Positions 5,441-6,193 of a stretch of DNA of 6,193 nucleotides are shown piece after piece. The DNA is from an uncultured Synechococcus sp. (GTDB lineage: Bacteria > Cyanobacteriota > Cyanobacteriia > PCC-6307 > Cyanobiaceae): NCBI GenBank assembly GCA_913040905.1, contig CAJWIC010000087.1, positions 1 to 6,193 of the forward strand. The letters run 5' to 3'. The first letter of the stretch is position 1; each line of letters begins with the position of its first letter. The position numbers were made by a program, and so were the translations under genes. A model generated the notes under the pieces. The model saw nothing but the letters and a program-made list of their open reading frames with translations. It was not told where the DNA came from and made no database searches.

Positions 5441-6193
5441 GGTCGGATCGACAGACCTCGCTGCAGCAGATCCTGCTTGATCTCCTCCACCGTGAGAACA
5501 CCGTCATGCAGAAGCGAGGCCAGCAGAGCTGCGGAGGCATGCCCTCCCTCCGGCCCCGTCTCCAGCGCCTGCGCGATGTGGTCGATGCAGCCGGCCCCAC
5601 CGGAAGCGATCACCGGCACCGACACGGCATCCGCCACAGCCCGGGTGAGGGCAAGGTCATAGCCGGCCTGGGTGCCATCACCGTCCATGGAGGTCAGCAG
5701 AATTTCTCCGGCACCGAGTTCCGCCACCCGCCGCGCCCAATCCACCGCATCCAGCCCGGTGTTCTCGCGACCTCCCTTGACGAAGACATCCCAGCCATCG
5801 CCATCCCTCCGGCGGGCATCGATGGCCACAACAATGCACTGACAGCCAAAGCGATCAGCGCCCTCCCGCACCAACTCGGGACGGCGCACAGCTGAGGAGT
5901 TCAAGCTGACCTTGTCTGCCCCAGCTCGCAGCAGATCCGTGATGCCCTCCACCGTGGAAATGCCTCCACCCACGGTGAAAGGAATCGTGACCGATTCGGC
6001 GGTGCGTCGCACCATGTCGATCAGAGTGCCGCGTCCTTCATGGCTGGCAGCGATATCAAGGAACACCAGCTCATCGGCTCCGGCTCCGCTGTAGCGACAG
6101 GCCAGCTCGACAGGGTCGCCTGCATCGCGCAGACCGACAAAGTTGACGCCCTTCACCACCCGTCCACGGGCAACATCCAGGCAGGGAATCAAA
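5437..6193 (-). CDS. hisF: Imidazole glycerol phosphate synthase, cyclase subunit (5' end outside window)
   Basis: HisF uses ammonia delivered by HisH to turn PRFAR into imidazole glycerol phosphate and AICAR, linking histidine and purine synthesis. The visible 251 residues form the whole (beta/alpha)8 barrel except about five N-terminal residues. [17 protein letters not shown] opens the barrel. VDFVxxxDI-type phosphate and substrate strands follow ([38 protein letters not shown]). [11 protein letters not shown] carries the second catalytic aspartate, and PVIASGGAG is the distal phosphate loop. Aspartates 6 and 125 as seen here correspond to catalytic Asp11 and Asp130 of Thermotoga HisF if five residues are missing, giving 256 aa in full. 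The TTG at 6192 is an internal codon, not the start. The stop overlaps menG by 4 bases. Confidence 0.96.
   Translation of the reverse strand, partial: LIPCLDVARGRVVKGVNFVGLRDAGDPVELACRYSGAGADELVFLDIAASHEGRGTLIDMVRRTAESVTIPFTVGGGISTVEGITDLLRAGADKVSLNSSAVRRPELVREGADRFGCQCIVVAIDARRRDGDGWDVFVKGGRENTGLDAVDWARRVAELGAGEILLTSMDGDGTQAGYDLALTRAVADAVSVPVIASGGAGCIDHIAQALETGPEGGHASAALLASLLHDGVLTVEEIKQDLLQRGLSIRP

Noticed and set aside
4940..5662. Plus-strand ORF of 240 codons
   Set aside because: It is antisense to menG and hisF, both certain genes, and has no RBS or recognisable motif.
1..6193. CRISPR arrays, tRNA or rRNA genes, insertion-sequence transposases
   Set aside because: No regularly spaced repeats, tRNA-like cloverleaf or TGGTTCGAATCC-type arm, rRNA-like sequence or transposase motif was seen on reading. 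No tool was run.

Overview
The window looks like chromosome from a marine picocyanobacterium, most likely Synechococcus of moderate to high GC. The evidence is the cyAbrB-type regulator, the hisF-menG pair and overall codon style. This assignment rests on recognising protein families; no search was run.

Left part (1 to about 1000, minus strand): no intact gene of normal size. Coding-like sequence runs leftward from about 956 to 205 but changes reading frame three times, so it is read as a decayed gene of unknown function. It ends in an ATGA overlap with a 37-codon ORF (208 to 95).

Centre left (about 998 to 1640, plus strand): a 45-residue basic small ORF with a good Shine-Dalgarno sequence overlaps the start of a cyAbrB-family regulator (1119-1556). 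A clear intrinsic terminator follows at 1610-1638. From 1639 to 1889 there is AT-rich spacer with a short coding-like fragment facing the sirtuin gene.

Centre (1890 to about 3633, minus strand): a two-gene operon and the most interesting item. A zinc-dependent macrodomain protein is followed, with an 8-base overlap, by a class M sirtuin (SirTM). In characterised SirTM systems the sirtuin ADP-ribosylates a target protein and the macrodomain removes the mark. The usual partners, a GcvH-like lipoyl carrier and a lipoate ligase, are absent from this window.

Right part (3803 to 6193, minus strand): transcription runs right to left through hisF (histidine synthesis, 5' end cut by the window edge), menG/ubiE (quinone methyltransferase, 4-base overlap with hisF), a 116-residue hypothetical protein with a strong RBS, and a broken gene resembling cyanobacterial 2OG-Fe(II) oxygenase-like proteins. 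That gene has one frameshift and lacks its expected C-terminal half. The break lies next to the macrodomain-sirtuin operon, so this is probably the edge between a conserved housekeeping block and an accessory island.
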